Below are positions 18,315-27,159 of a stretch of 64,000 nucleotides of DNA, in pieces. Source of the DNA: Legionella steelei (GTDB taxonomy: Bacteria > Pseudomonadota > Gammaproteobacteria > Legionellales > Legionellaceae); contig NZ_LNYY01000005.1 of the NCBI RefSeq assembly GCF_001468005.1, positions 124,001 to 188,000 on the forward strand, written 5' to 3'. The notes beneath the pieces are model-generated. The model was not told the origin of the DNA. It worked only from the letters and a program-made list of their open reading frames with translations, and ran no database searches. Numbering within the stretch: position 1 is the stretch's first letter; each line of letters starts with the position of its first letter. The position numbers and the translations under genes are program-made.

Positions 18315-18570
18315 AACGTTATTCCCACACAAGTTTTTTGGAGCCGATTATAGTGAAAATTTGATCAATTTCAAATCGATAGAAAGTATAAAATTTATCC
18401 ATGAAATAAATGAGCGAATTGGGCAAATTGTAATGCGCTAAAACCCAAATGCTGTGCTTAATTTTTTTGACCCGCTTCTAGGTTAATGCAATAATGATTT
18501 TCAATGAGTGATTTTTAATCCTTGGGATAGGCCCTAGGCCAGAAAGTAATTATAAATTATTCAACTATAA

Positions 18571-19659
18571 ATGAAGAAATGGATTCTTCGATACATACAA
18601 TCAAAGAAACGGATGCCTGCCACCATGACTCACTCTCAAAAAATAACTGATGACACTCTTATTGATATAGCACTACAAGGTGGTGGTGCTCATGGCGCTT
18701 TCACTTGGGGTGTGTTAGACCGCTTATTAGAAGAACAGAAGCTACAAATTGATGGTATTTCGGGCACCTCTGCGGGTGCTATGAATGCTGTGGTTCTTGC
18801 CGATGGATACATCAAAGATGGGGCGCAAGGCGCGCGCAATTCGCTCGAATTGTTCTGGAAGAGTGTCTCCAATGCCGCACGTTTTAGTCTTTTACAACGC
18901 AGCCCTCTTGATATGTTGCTGGGACAATGGTCGCTTGATCATTCTCCTTTTTTCATTACTATGGATGTCATGTCGCGGCTTTTTTCTCCATACGATATTG
19001 ACCCATTTGGGGTTAATCCTCTCCACAATATTTTAGAGGAGCTCATCGATTTCACACGCTTGTCACAAAGTTCAATCAAATTATTCGTTACTGCGACAAA
19101 CGTGAGTACTGGCAAAGGCAGAGTATTTCGCAATAATGAAATTACTCCTGAAGTGCTTCTTGCTTCGGCATGTCTTCCCACTATTTTCAAGGCTGTTGAG
19201 ATTGATGGGGAACACTACTGGGACGGCGGGTATTCAGGGAATCCCACAATTACACCGCTGGTACGAGAATGTAAATCACAAGATACGATTTTAGTACAAA
19301 TTAATCCGGTCACAAGACCAGGCTTCCCTCGGTCAGCACGAGATATCCTTAATCGCTTGAATGAAGTTTCATTTAACGCAGTGTTACTTAAGGAACTACG
19401 CATGATTGCTTTATTACGGCAGTTGGCACATCCAGGTGATTCTGAAGGTGCAAAATGGGCCGGTATGAGAATACACCGAGTGAGTAGTGACATCATGCTT
19501 GAACTGGGCTCTTCCTCTAAGCTCAATGCAGAATGGGACTTTTTACTCATGCTTCGAGATGAAGGGCGTCGAGCTGCTGAAGCGTTTCTTACAGGACATG
19601 CACATGATCTGGGTCAACGTTCGTCACTTGATCTCGATGTATTACTTGATGGAATTTAA
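18571..19659 (+). CDS. Patatin-like phospholipase (PatD-like)
   Basis: A 362-residue patatin-family lipid acyl hydrolase with a Ser-Asp dyad. The oxyanion loop is GGGAHG (residues 37-42). The nucleophile is S67 in GTSAG, and D218 in DGG is the dyad partner (YWDGGYSGNP). The length and the GntP permease immediately downstream resemble clusters in which this patatin is linked to 3-hydroxybutyrate metabolism. In L. pneumophila a related gene, patD, is cotranscribed with bdhA. No bdhA is present here upstream or downstream. No good ribosome binding site precedes the ATG, and a start at codon 15 or 19 is possible. Confidence 0.85.
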   Translation: MKKWILRYIQSKKRMPATMTHSQKITDDTLIDIALQGGGAHGAFTWGVLDRLLEEQKLQIDGISGTSAGAMNAVVLADGYIKDGAQGARNSLELFWKSVSNAARFSLLQRSPLDMLLGQWSLDHSPFFITMDVMSRLFSPYDIDPFGVNPLHNILEELIDFTRLSQSSIKLFVTATNVSTGKGRVFRNNEITPEVLLASACLPTIFKAVEIDGEHYWDGGYSGNPTITPLVRECKSQDTILVQINPVTRPGFPRSARDILNRLNEVSFNAVLLKELRMIALLRQLAHPGDSEGAKWAGMRIHRVSSDIMLELGSSSKLNAEWDFLLMLRDEGRRAAEAFLTGHAHDLGQRSSLDLDVLLDGI

Positions 19660-19662
19660 TTC

Positions 19663-21117
19663 ATGGGAATCCTCGGGATTTTACTTGGCCTATTGCTGCT
19701 GATTGTTTTAGCATTGCGCAGTTGGAGTATACTCCTGCTCGCACCCGCTGCGGCATTGGTTGCTGCGTTTTTTGCAGGTGAGCCTTTGCTTGCGAACTGG
19801 ACACAGACATTCATGAGTGGCGCTGCCCATTTTCTTGCTCAATACTTTCCGTTATTTTTGTTGGGTGCACTGTTTGGTAAATTAATGGATGACAGCGGTT
19901 CAGTTTCAGCAATTGCAGATTTTATGACGCAGAAACTGGGGACAAAACACGCCATATTGGCCGTTGTATTTGCTGGAGCATTAGTGACTTATGGTGGTGT
20001 CAGTTTATTTGTTGCATTTTTCGTGCTTGCCCCAATGGCCCAATCGTTATTCCATGCTGCGGCTATTCCACGCAGACTCATGCCCGCTGCAATTGTGCTC
20101 GGAACTTCTACATTCACCATGTCTGCTTTGCCAGGAACACCCTCAATACAAAATGCCATTCCCATGCCTTTTTTTGGCACGACACCATTTGCAGCACCTG
20201 GATTGGGAGTCATCGCCGCAGTCGTGATGATCGTATTTGGAATATGGTGGCTTAAAAGAGCAGAGGCTGCTGCCCAACGCACAAATGAACAATTGAGAGA
20301 AACCACGCTCGCCACAGCTGACAATATTGTGCATGATCAACTGATTCGCGAGCGAGCCACTACCGCTCATGAATTTGATATCGCAGAGATCACGCATGGA
20401 TATCATAGCAAGAATTTGCCCACAATTAGTTCTGCAGTATTACCGATTATCATTGTTATTGGGGTTAATTTCTTAATGACTCTCATCGTGCTTCCACGTT
20501 TTGATGTGTCATTTTTGGCTCAGGAAGAGTGGGGCGCAACCTCTCTTTCGGCAGTTGGTGGGGTATGGTCTGTTGTTACTGCGCTAGCCACAGCAATTTT
20601 TGCTGTAATCATCATCAATCGCAAACGACTTCCCAAATTGCGAGAGACAATGGATGCTGGTGCGAACGCATCGGTTTTACCGGCTTTAAGTGTCGCAAGC
20701 TTGGTTGGTTTTGGTGCAGTGATTGCATCACTTCCTACATTTGCGGTAGTGCGTGATTGGGTTCTGGGAATTGGTGGGGGACCATTAATCTCACTTGCAG
20801 CTGCAACCAACGTACTTGCCGCAGTTACTGGTTCCGCATCTGGCGGGCTGTCCATTGCGCTTGATTCGCTCAGTAGCACTTATTTGATCCTGGCACAGAA
20901 ATACGGAATTGACCCTGCTTTATTGCATCGAGTCGCTGTGATTTCATCAGGCACACTTGACAGCCTTCCTCATAATGGGGCAGTTGTAACACTTCTTGCA
21001 GTTTGCCAATCATCGCATCGCGAAAGTTACTTTGACATTGTGGTTGTTGGCATTATTGGTTCAATTATTGCCCTTGGTGTCGTTATCTGTCTGGGCTCAA
21101 TATTTGGTTCATTTTGA
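19663..21117 (+). CDS. GntP-family permease
   Basis: A 484-residue membrane protein with about 12-14 hydrophobic segments, of the GntP/CitM-like gluconate:H+ symporter superfamily. Typical segments are FPLFLLGALFGKLMDDSG near residue 65, the GALVTYGGVSLFVAFFVLAPMA region, and the DSLPHNGAVVTLLAVC motif near the C-terminus. Members linked to patatin and bdhA genes are thought to carry small hydroxy acids such as 3-hydroxybutyrate; that substrate is an inference. The start lies three bases after the patatin stop, so the two form an operon. Confidence 0.88.
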   Translation: MGILGILLGLLLLIVLALRSWSILLLAPAAALVAAFFAGEPLLANWTQTFMSGAAHFLAQYFPLFLLGALFGKLMDDSGSVSAIADFMTQKLGTKHAILAVVFAGALVTYGGVSLFVAFFVLAPMAQSLFHAAAIPRRLMPAAIVLGTSTFTMSALPGTPSIQNAIPMPFFGTTPFAAPGLGVIAAVVMIVFGIWWLKRAEAAAQRTNEQLRETTLATADNIVHDQLIRERATTAHEFDIAEITHGYHSKNLPTISSAVLPIIIVIGVNFLMTLIVLPRFDVSFLAQEEWGATSLSAVGGVWSVVTALATAIFAVIIINRKRLPKLRETMDAGANASVLPALSVASLVGFGAVIASLPTFAVVRDWVLGIGGGPLISLAAATNVLAAVTGSASGGLSIALDSLSSTYLILAQKYGIDPALLHRVAVISSGTLDSLPHNGAVVTLLAVCQSSHRESYFDIVVVGIIGSIIALGVVICLGSIFGSF

Positions 21118-21163
21118 CGTGTTACTAATTGTAAGTGTTCATGATTTATGGACCGAAAGGCTG

Positions 21164-21246
21164 AATTTGGCACATCTTGGCGAAAATGCTACGTTTCTTC
21201 AGAATCATTTTCGCGCAAGCTGTGCTCAAATCCAGCTTATCACCAA
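21164..21246. repeat. Palindromic element, TTTGGCACATCTT family, copy 1
   Basis: It starts with TTTGGCACATCTTGGCG and ends with GTGCTCAAATCCAGC. The inner arms GCGAAAATG and CATTTTCGC pair perfectly. The outer ends pair imperfectly. A second member lies at 41601-41705 with the same outer sequence but a different, longer inner palindrome. Confidence 0.65.
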
Positions 21247-21330
21247 GCATACCCTTAACGGGTACGACTACTTTGCGGCAGTGACGTTACCTACGAATAG
21301 TCACTTTAAGAGCGTTCAAACTGTTGAGTA

Positions 21331-21813
21331 TTAGGCCTTCTCACTGTATTGCTTTGAGCAATCAGACTTGAACGAATAAGTTAACGCAATACCTGTTTCC
21401 AAGAAGCTTTTCAGACTGCTAAGCACGAGTGGCCAGCCATTACTGATCATTGGCAATATCTCAGAGTTATCCGGAAAGTCGCAGTGTGTGACGGTTAATT
21501 TCACTAGATTACCTTCTGGTTCAAGTTCAAAAATCACCATTGATGCGGGCTCGTCGGGCATACCTTTCATTATGGGCTTCCAACTGTACGAAAGTACCTT
21601 CGGCTTATCAGCGCGTAATACCTTGTCTGAATGTGCCAGACTGCCATCTGGTGCATAAAATTTCATAGGTGAACCAACGTGCCAATCACTTTCAACGCGA
21701 AAACCATTCCAGTATTGCTGGGTGAATTCACCTTTCGTTAAGGCTTCCCAAAGTTTTTCGGCTGTGGTTTGGATATAAGTTGTATAAACGAATTGTGGCT
21801 TGTTCATGTTCAT
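21331..21813 (-). CDS. SRPBCC/AHSA1-domain protein paired with an ArsR regulator
   Basis: A 160-residue START-like protein of the AHSA1 type. FVYTTYIQTTAEKLWEALTKGEFTQQYW (about residues 8-35) is the family's N-terminal segment and NGWPLVLSSLKSFLETG its C-terminal helix. The ATG overlaps the stop of the upstream ArsR-type gene as ATGA, so translation is coupled. This ArsR-AHSA1 pair is a common two-gene unit in bacteria. The ligand is unknown. Confidence 0.88.
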   Translation of the reverse strand: MNMNKPQFVYTTYIQTTAEKLWEALTKGEFTQQYWNGFRVESDWHVGSPMKFYAPDGSLAHSDKVLRADKPKVLSYSWKPIMKGMPDEPASMVIFELEPEGNLVKLTVTHCDFPDNSEILPMISNGWPLVLSSLKSFLETGIALTYSFKSDCSKQYSEKA

Positions 21814-22154
21814 TTCCTTTTTTTAGGTGACGATGATGACTTGTCTTGTTCTAAAATAGTTTTCAAGTTATCTAAAGCGAGTAGCCGATTCTGTTCATAC
21901 TTTGCAATCCAGCGGCCAAACGTTTCTTGTAGTGGTACTGGATTGAGATAGTGTAACTTTTCTCGGCCTTCCCAATGCACAACGACTAAATTCGCATCCT
22001 CCAGAATATGCAGATGTTTCATGACTGCCTGCCGGCTCATGCTTAAATGTTCGCACAGCTCATTAAGGTTTTGACCATTACGAGCACATAGTGCATCAAG
22101 CAAGGTGCGCCGACTTTTATCTGCCAGTGCTTTAAAAATAAGATCGTTGTCCAT
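21810..22154 (-). CDS. ArsR-family winged-helix repressor
   Basis: From the chosen ATG the protein has 114 residues. NDLIFKALADKSRRTLLDALCARNGQNLNELCEHLSMSRQAVMKHLHILEDANLVVVHWEGREKLHYLNP is a standard ArsR helix-turn-helix plus wing. No metal-binding Cys pair is seen, so this is the non-metal-sensing subgroup that accompanies AHSA1 proteins. The reading frame extends 12 codons further upstream, but those codons overlap a perfect sigma-70 promoter. The predicted transcript starts at or within a base or two of this ATG, giving a leaderless message. It is expected to repress its own operon. Confidence 0.9.
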   Translation of the reverse strand: MDNDLIFKALADKSRRTLLDALCARNGQNLNELCEHLSMSRQAVMKHLHILEDANLVVVHWEGREKLHYLNPVPLQETFGRWIAKYEQNRLLALDNLKTILEQDKSSSSPKKRK

Positions 22155-22160
22155 AGTCAA

Positions 22161-22190
22161 ATTATATGTAACCAAATGGTTACATGTCAA
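22161..22190 (-). promoter_or_regulatory. Promoter with 20-bp operator palindrome in the spacer
   Basis: On the minus strand, TTGACA (22185-22190) and TATAAT (22161-22166), both perfect, are separated by 18 bases. The spacer is nearly filled by the palindrome ATGTAACCATTTGGTTACAT (22166-22185; 9-base arms around two central bases). This is where an ArsR-type dimer would bind and block RNA polymerase. The predicted transcription start, about seven bases past TATAAT, coincides with the repressor's ATG at 22154. Confidence 0.85.
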
Positions 22191-22292
22191 GAAAAGGTAA
22201 ATTATGTGTAAGACAATTTTCTATGAGTAATCAGAATAATGCTAGTAGAACTAAGTGATGAGATTAAAAGATCCGAAAAGTTCCGCTTAAAC

Positions 22293-23810
22293 TCACATTT
22301 TATTTTGGAAATCATCTGGCGGTGTATCGTCAGTTCTTTTGCTGCGGAGGCGGTCTGCTTTTTGCTTCATTCGTTCATGATTAAAAAAAGGCAATGGGGG
22401 CGGTTTGGAAGCCTCTTTTTCAACACGTGCTTGCTCAGGGTTTTCACCTAAAATTGCTTTAATTTTTTTGTCAATCACCCGTGCATTATGCGTTTTAAGC
22501 TTATCCATTAATTGTTCGGAAAAATGACATACTTTTTCTAAAGCTCCAGGGACAACATAATATTGGGGGCCAAAAGCTGGGGTGTTGTTTACGATAATTC
22601 CTTGGGTATTTTTTATTCTAATACTTGGATCGATTTGTGTTATTTTTCCCTGTTCGGCAACAGGCACCACTTTATTAGCACCCGCGGAGGTCGTATTAGA
22701 GGTAAGCAGATGATCTACCCTATCTGCTAAAAGCTCTTCACTTTCACCTTCTACGAGTTGTTTTGCAAGTGTAGGTAATCTAAGTCTCGGATGCTCAGTA
22801 CAAACCTCAATCCCTTGCCAGTAGCGTTTGTCCCCAATTTCTACTTGAAATAACGCTAAGTTAGATATAAGAAGACCGTCTTTATAATCTGCAACTAAAC
22901 TTGCCGCATCTATGTTTTCAGGAGTTGCTAATTGATCAAGATATCCTGATAAGGCGCACATTAATTTTCCTTTTTCGTTTTCATAAAGACGAGTTTGATT
23001 GTATAAATCATCGTCTCCTTTATTGAATGCATCCTCACTACTACAACCAGGATCACTGTTCAAAATTTCTTCAAATTTTCTAATTAAATTTTCCTTTAGC
23101 TCGTCACTTACATCATCAAGAAGGGGCAATACTAAATCTCGTTGTTTATCGATAAAATAGATAGTGTTTCCTTGCAATACAAATGCTCTTTGACTAGGTA
23201 TATCATGTAGCGACTCATTTTCATTCATTTTATAGAGATTCACATCTTCAGTTTCGATGCCAAATGGTTCAAAAGGTTTCAGTGTTTTTTCATAAGTTAT
23301 ATCTGCTCCGGAGCTCCATCTTTTAGATACAGAGGTCATTTTAGGGTCCATTTTATCTCTGCATTCAACATAACACACGGTGTTTAATAAACGATTATCT
23401 TCTGTCTGAACTGCAATAGAACTTAAGAGTAAATGAATGTTACTGAAGTCTTTAAGTCGCTCCTTTAGATTGTCTAGTAGTTTATTGTATTCAGCGGTAG
23501 TAAGCGGCCTTTCCGAATATAATGCAAATTCGGGCATTAGAATTCGGGTAATAATCTCTTCACCACTTTTTTTATTCGCCAAATTTTTTTGTTGGAACTC
23601 ATTTGCTATTACAGCCAATTGATATATGTGTTCTGTCAAACGTTCTACAATAGAACTTTCTGGCTCACCTATCCCTTTTTTATATCCTCGTGCCTCACCA
23701 TAAGAAAGTGCCTGAGATGCTGGATAGACATATAAATTCTGAATTAAAATCTCGCCTTGATTCCATTGAGCGATTTTTTTCTCAAATTTCTCACATAGTT
23801 TTTCATACAT
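22293..23810 (-). CDS. Large protein with possible diverged nitrilase-like triad, function unknown
   Basis: A 505-residue protein with no signal peptide. I do not recognise it securely. Three segments fit the Glu-Lys-Cys order of carbon-nitrogen hydrolases: ILMPEFAL (E94), SVSKRW (K163) after the strand IHLLLSSIAV, and QGIEVCTEHPRL (C337) after the strand ISNLALFQVEI. Long insertions separate them compared with ordinary nitrilases (about 280-330 residues). The C-terminus (about 455-505) is Pro-, Lys- and Asp-rich and looks disordered. It is divergent from an ADP-ribosyltransferase-like gene. A secreted effector is plausible, but this is inference. Confidence 0.55.
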   Translation of the reverse strand: MYEKLCEKFEKKIAQWNQGEILIQNLYVYPASQALSYGEARGYKKGIGEPESSIVERLTEHIYQLAVIANEFQQKNLANKKSGEEIITRILMPEFALYSERPLTTAEYNKLLDNLKERLKDFSNIHLLLSSIAVQTEDNRLLNTVCYVECRDKMDPKMTSVSKRWSSGADITYEKTLKPFEPFGIETEDVNLYKMNENESLHDIPSQRAFVLQGNTIYFIDKQRDLVLPLLDDVSDELKENLIRKFEEILNSDPGCSSEDAFNKGDDDLYNQTRLYENEKGKLMCALSGYLDQLATPENIDAASLVADYKDGLLISNLALFQVEIGDKRYWQGIEVCTEHPRLRLPTLAKQLVEGESEELLADRVDHLLTSNTTSAGANKVVPVAEQGKITQIDPSIRIKNTQGIIVNNTPAFGPQYYVVPGALEKVCHFSEQLMDKLKTHNARVIDKKIKAILGENPEQARVEKEASKPPPLPFFNHERMKQKADRLRSKRTDDTPPDDFQNKM

Positions 23811-23901
23811 TCTCGATCTCTGTTTAGGAGATACTTATCATAGTATAGCTCGTTTCTATCGAAGAATTTGCGTGTGGGAGGATGTTTTAATATTATGATC
23901 A

Positions 23902-24852
23902 ATGTGGTATATTATTGAGCAAAATCACCAACTCATCAAACAACTCATGCAAAGTAAATATCCATTTTTTCAAAGTCAAAACACGTCATCTTTCTCGGGG
24001 GTGCGTTTTTCAAGGGTTGTAAAAACTCCTGCTACAATCGAAACATTATATCGAGGTGATAATAATCTTTCGTCGGTCATTTTTCTTTTGCCTACACTAC
24101 TTACAGGTGTTTTTTGTCAAAGCTTTCCCAAAGTAGTAGATATTGAGCAAGTAAAATTGCACAAATTAACTAATCTCTCTAATGATTATCATATGGTGAG
24201 TATGTCAGCAGATTCTCAAGTTGCATTAACTTGGGGAAGAGGGGGCTTTATTGCCATTGACCCTACTTTATTTGCTAATTATATTGTCGATGTTCATGCA
24301 ACTTTTGATGAACATTGTCTAAATTTTCCTGCTCGAATGGAGCGAGAAAAAGAGCATATAGCTTTAGCTGTGCCTTTCTGCAGTATAAAAAAAATAATGA
24401 TTGGCAATAAAGAGGTAACTAACCCTTTTTACGTCAAAATAACTGCTGATAATCAGGATGCGATAACAGCGTTTGATATGCTTTACTGCCAGTTAATTTC
24501 ACTTTTAAGAACAAAATACACTCAAGAAGTCGATGTGGAAGCAGAGAAAATTGCGTTACGCGATTACGCTACTGCTTATTTAGATTTTTATACTCAATTT
24601 GGTGGCAGTGACAATCCTTTTAATAAAAGTCTTTCTGAACTATTTGGGCTTTATCCTGAATTTATGGAGCATTTTTTTCAATCGAATCAAGTTACATCGA
24701 AAATGGTTATGATGAACGATCTTGTCCTAAGTTCTGAAAACTTATTTAAAGAGCATCTTTATACTAAAAAAGTAGATTCTTCTTATATCCATAGGGTCAA
24801 AGAGAGCACTACATGTTTAGAAGACGATTGGGCTAAACCAGTTTTTGATTAG
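23902..24852 (+). CDS. Possible R-S-E class mono-ADP-ribosyltransferase-like protein
   Basis: A 316-residue soluble protein. The pattern ETLYRGD (R51), then MVSMSAD (S100-M-S102), then MEREKEHIALAVP (E147, E149, E151) follows the Arg, Ser-x-Ser, Glu-x-Glu order of cholera-toxin-type ADP-ribosyltransferases. The spacings are similar to such toxins. The C-terminal half (about 175-316) is helical and unrecognised. Start choice is uncertain: GGGAGG lies about 20 bases upstream, too far for a normal ribosome binding site. Divergent from the nitrilase-like gene. Could be a host-directed effector, but the assignment rests on three short motifs. Confidence 0.5.
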   Translation: MWYIIEQNHQLIKQLMQSKYPFFQSQNTSSFSGVRFSRVVKTPATIETLYRGDNNLSSVIFLLPTLLTGVFCQSFPKVVDIEQVKLHKLTNLSNDYHMVSMSADSQVALTWGRGGFIAIDPTLFANYIVDVHATFDEHCLNFPARMEREKEHIALAVPFCSIKKIMIGNKEVTNPFYVKITADNQDAITAFDMLYCQLISLLRTKYTQEVDVEAEKIALRDYATAYLDFYTQFGGSDNPFNKSLSELFGLYPEFMEHFFQSNQVTSKMVMMNDLVLSSENLFKEHLYTKKVDSSYIHRVKESTTCLEDDWAKPVFD

Positions 24853-24864
24853 CTAGGTTCATAA

Positions 24865-24895
24865 CCTGGGTTCCTATGCTGCACCCAGGCTACTC
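24865..24895. repeat. CCTGGGT...ACCCAGG hairpin repeat
   Basis: A seven-base perfect stem CCTGGGT/ACCCAGG with an 11-base loop followed by CTAC. It is a short member of the dispersed family, placed between the convergent ADP-ribosyltransferase-like and DAHP synthase genes. Confidence 0.6.
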
Positions 24896-24909
24896 AATGA
24901 AGCAATGGG

Positions 24910-26256
24910 TTACTCGTTCCTAAATTGTCTACTCAATTGAATGGCCATTTCTATTGACTGTTCATAGTTAAGTCGAGGATCAACGAGGCTATGGTATGCC
25001 TTTTTTAGATCATCAGCTGCTAATCCGCGAGCACCGCCAATACATTCTGTGACGTTATCACCTGTAAGCTCAAAATGAACACCACCTAGATAACTGCCCA
25101 TATTACGATGAATTTCCAACGCTTGTTTCAGCTCTAAAAGGATGTTGTCAAAGTGACGGGTTTTAATACCATCTAATGTAGTCTCTGTATTGCCATGCAT
25201 GGGATCACAAGACCAAGTAACGGGTACTCCTGTCTTTCTCACCGCGTCAATAAGAGGAGGCAGTAATCTATCTATGTGTTTTGCTCCTAGACGGGTGAAT
25301 AACAAAAGACGTCCTTCCTCGCGTTTAGGATTGGCTCTGTGCAATACTTCTTCTAACCACTCTGGAGTAGCTCCGGGTCCAATTTTGATACCAATGGGAT
25401 TCTCGACGCCACGCAAAAATTCTAAATGGGCGCTATCGATTTGGGCGGTGCGCATGCCGATCCAGGGTAGATGAGTGGAGAGGTTATACCATAAGCCATC
25501 TTCCATTTGACGGGTCAATGCTTGTTCGTAGTGCAAATGCAGGGCTTCGTGAGAAGTATAAAAGTCTACCTTAGATAAGTTACTGGATTGTATTCCATCG
25601 ATGGTATCTAAAAAGTCTAAAGCATCAGCGATTGATTTAACCAGCGTTTGGTACTCTTCTTTTTGTTTTGAATGTTCAACAAAACTTAAATCCCACTGTT
25701 GGGGATGATTAAGGCTAGCAAAACCGCTGTCGAGTAAGCCACGAATAAAATTTAAGGTAATCGCAGAGCAATTGTAGGCTTGTAATAATAGTTTAGGGTT
25801 GGGTTCACGAGCTTCTGGAGTAAATTCGGGTGAGTTGACCAGATCACCACGATAGCTAGGCAAAGTAATGCCATCAATTGTTTCATAATCTGAAGAGCGT
25901 GGCTTTGCATATTGTCCAGCGATTCGTCCAACACGAATAATGGGTTTTCGCAAACCGTGTAATAAAATTAAACTCATTTGTAGGATGATTTTTAATTTAT
26001 TACTGATGATTTCCGAGCGGCAGTCATTAAATGATTCAGCGCAGTCACCACCTTGAAGAATAAACGCTTCCCCACGTCCTGCGCGTGCAATTTCTTTTTT
26101 CAAACTCTTTACTTCGCTACTTGTAACGAGTGGAGGTAAAAGGCCCAGTTGTTCTACAATTTTATTTAACTGTCCGTTATCAGCGTAAGTTGCAGCTTGT
26201 AAGTAAGAATATTGGAGCCAAGAGGTAGGCGACCATTTTTGCATAAAAAAACCCAT
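24910..26256 (-). CDS. Class II 3-deoxy-7-phosphoheptulonate (DAHP) synthase
   Basis: Condenses phosphoenolpyruvate and erythrose 4-phosphate in the first step of the shikimate pathway. It is of the plant-like type II family. LQGGDCAESF (about residues 66-75), RVGRIAGQYAKPRSSDYE, the EGRLLLFTRLGA region and WSCDPMHGNT are hallmark segments with metal- and PEP-binding residues. At 448 residues it has the usual length. An ATG four codons downstream (MQKWSPTSW) is an equally good start by family comparison. It is a single gene here. Confidence 0.95.
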   Translation of the reverse strand: MGFFMQKWSPTSWLQYSYLQAATYADNGQLNKIVEQLGLLPPLVTSSEVKSLKKEIARAGRGEAFILQGGDCAESFNDCRSEIISNKLKIILQMSLILLHGLRKPIIRVGRIAGQYAKPRSSDYETIDGITLPSYRGDLVNSPEFTPEAREPNPKLLLQAYNCSAITLNFIRGLLDSGFASLNHPQQWDLSFVEHSKQKEEYQTLVKSIADALDFLDTIDGIQSSNLSKVDFYTSHEALHLHYEQALTRQMEDGLWYNLSTHLPWIGMRTAQIDSAHLEFLRGVENPIGIKIGPGATPEWLEEVLHRANPKREEGRLLLFTRLGAKHIDRLLPPLIDAVRKTGVPVTWSCDPMHGNTETTLDGIKTRHFDNILLELKQALEIHRNMGSYLGGVHFELTGDNVTECIGGARGLAADDLKKAYHSLVDPRLNYEQSIEMAIQLSRQFRNE

Positions 26257-26347
26257 GTAACATTTTTGAGTCTAGTATGGAATAAATGAACACATACTGC
26301 AAGCTAATCGCTGATTCTCGTAGTGATTGTCATTTGAGTATGATTGG

Positions 26348-26431
26348 AGCCTGGCTGAAAGCGAAGCTGTAATCAGGGCTTTTTTTATGTATGAATTTCC
26401 CGGGTTCTGTTGCGTTGCACCCAGGCTACAA
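26348..26431. repeat. Dispersed palindromic repeat upstream of grpE
   Basis: The left half AGCCTGGCTGAAAGCGAAGC and right half TTGCACCCAGGCTAC are inverted relative to each other. The left half also has a T7 run after CAGGGC, resembling a terminator. It lies just upstream of the grpE heat-shock promoter. Confidence 0.65.
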
Positions 26432-26452
26432 TAAATAAAAAAAATTTAAGGG

Positions 26453-26480
26453 CTTGAAATCTTATGAGCTGCCCCCATCT
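26453..26480 (+). promoter_or_regulatory. Sigma-32 heat-shock promoter of grpE
   Basis: CTTGAAA (26453-26459) and CCCCATCT (26473-26480) are separated by 13 bases, a full match to the sigma-32 consensus CTTGAAA/CCCCATNT. It lies 44 bases upstream of the grpE start. Confidence 0.9.
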
Positions 26481-26523
26481 CTGATTTTCACATTGCTAGG
26501 CTGTGGAAGAGGAGTAATTTTTC

Positions 26524-27141
26524 ATGAGTAAAAACGATAAAAAAAATTGGCATGAGTTTAAAGAGCAACATCAAAATGAAGCACATCAACCTAAAGGGTC
26601 TAAACAAAATGAGGGACACGAGGAACCTTTGGACTTATCTGAAGAAACACACCCAGAGCCCTCCTTAGATCATCCAAATTATGTTGAGTTGAGTGAGAAA
26701 CTGACTCTTGCTGAGCAACAGGCTCACGAAAATTGGGAAAAAGCGGTTCGTGCCCAAGCTGAGTTAGATAATGTACGTCGCCGAGCCGATCGCGAGGTCG
26801 CTAACGCCCATCGCTATGGTGTTGAAAAATTGATTTCTGATTTGTTACCTGTAATCGACAGTTTAGAGCAAGCCTTACAATTGGCTGTTAAAGCAGAAGA
26901 TGCATCGATGCGAGAAGGTTTAGAGTTAACTTTGAAGCTCTTTACGGATGTATTGAAGAAATTTGAGGTGCAACAAATTGATCCTATCGGAGCGCCTTTT
27001 GATCCACAACTTCATGAGGCGATGTCGATGCAAGTTGTGCCTGATGCTGAACCTAATACGGTGATCGCGGTATTCCAAAAAGGATATCAATTGAGTGATC
27101 GAGTGATTAGACCGGCACGTGTTGTCGTATCAAAAAAATAA
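26524..27141 (+). CDS. grpE: Nucleotide-exchange factor GrpE
   Basis: Releases ADP from DnaK in the cytoplasmic Hsp70 cycle. The N-terminal ~60 residues are charged and disordered-looking. The central long helix (ENWEKAVRAQAELDNVRRRADREVANAHRYGVEKLISDLLPVIDSLEQAL) is the GrpE dimer stalk. The C-terminal beta domain ends with the signature VIAVFQKGYQLSDRVIRPARVVVSK. At 205 residues it has normal length. A strong AGAGGAG site precedes the ATG. It has its own sigma-32 promoter and is followed by dnaK, which has another. Confidence 0.97.
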   Translation: MSKNDKKNWHEFKEQHQNEAHQPKGSKQNEGHEEPLDLSEETHPEPSLDHPNYVELSEKLTLAEQQAHENWEKAVRAQAELDNVRRRADREVANAHRYGVEKLISDLLPVIDSLEQALQLAVKAEDASMREGLELTLKLFTDVLKKFEVQQIDPIGAPFDPQLHEAMSMQVVPDAEPNTVIAVFQKGYQLSDRVIRPARVVVSKK

Positions 27142-27159
27142 AAAATGTGAAATTTATGG

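Noticed and set aside
20996-21334. Plus-strand frame overlapping the GntP permease 3' end
   Set aside because: Out of frame with the permease, no recognisable motifs, and its second half is a palindromic repeat.
26349-26377. Intrinsic terminator with a T7 run upstream of grpE
   Set aside because: No plus-strand gene ends there; it is better explained as half of a dispersed palindromic repeat.
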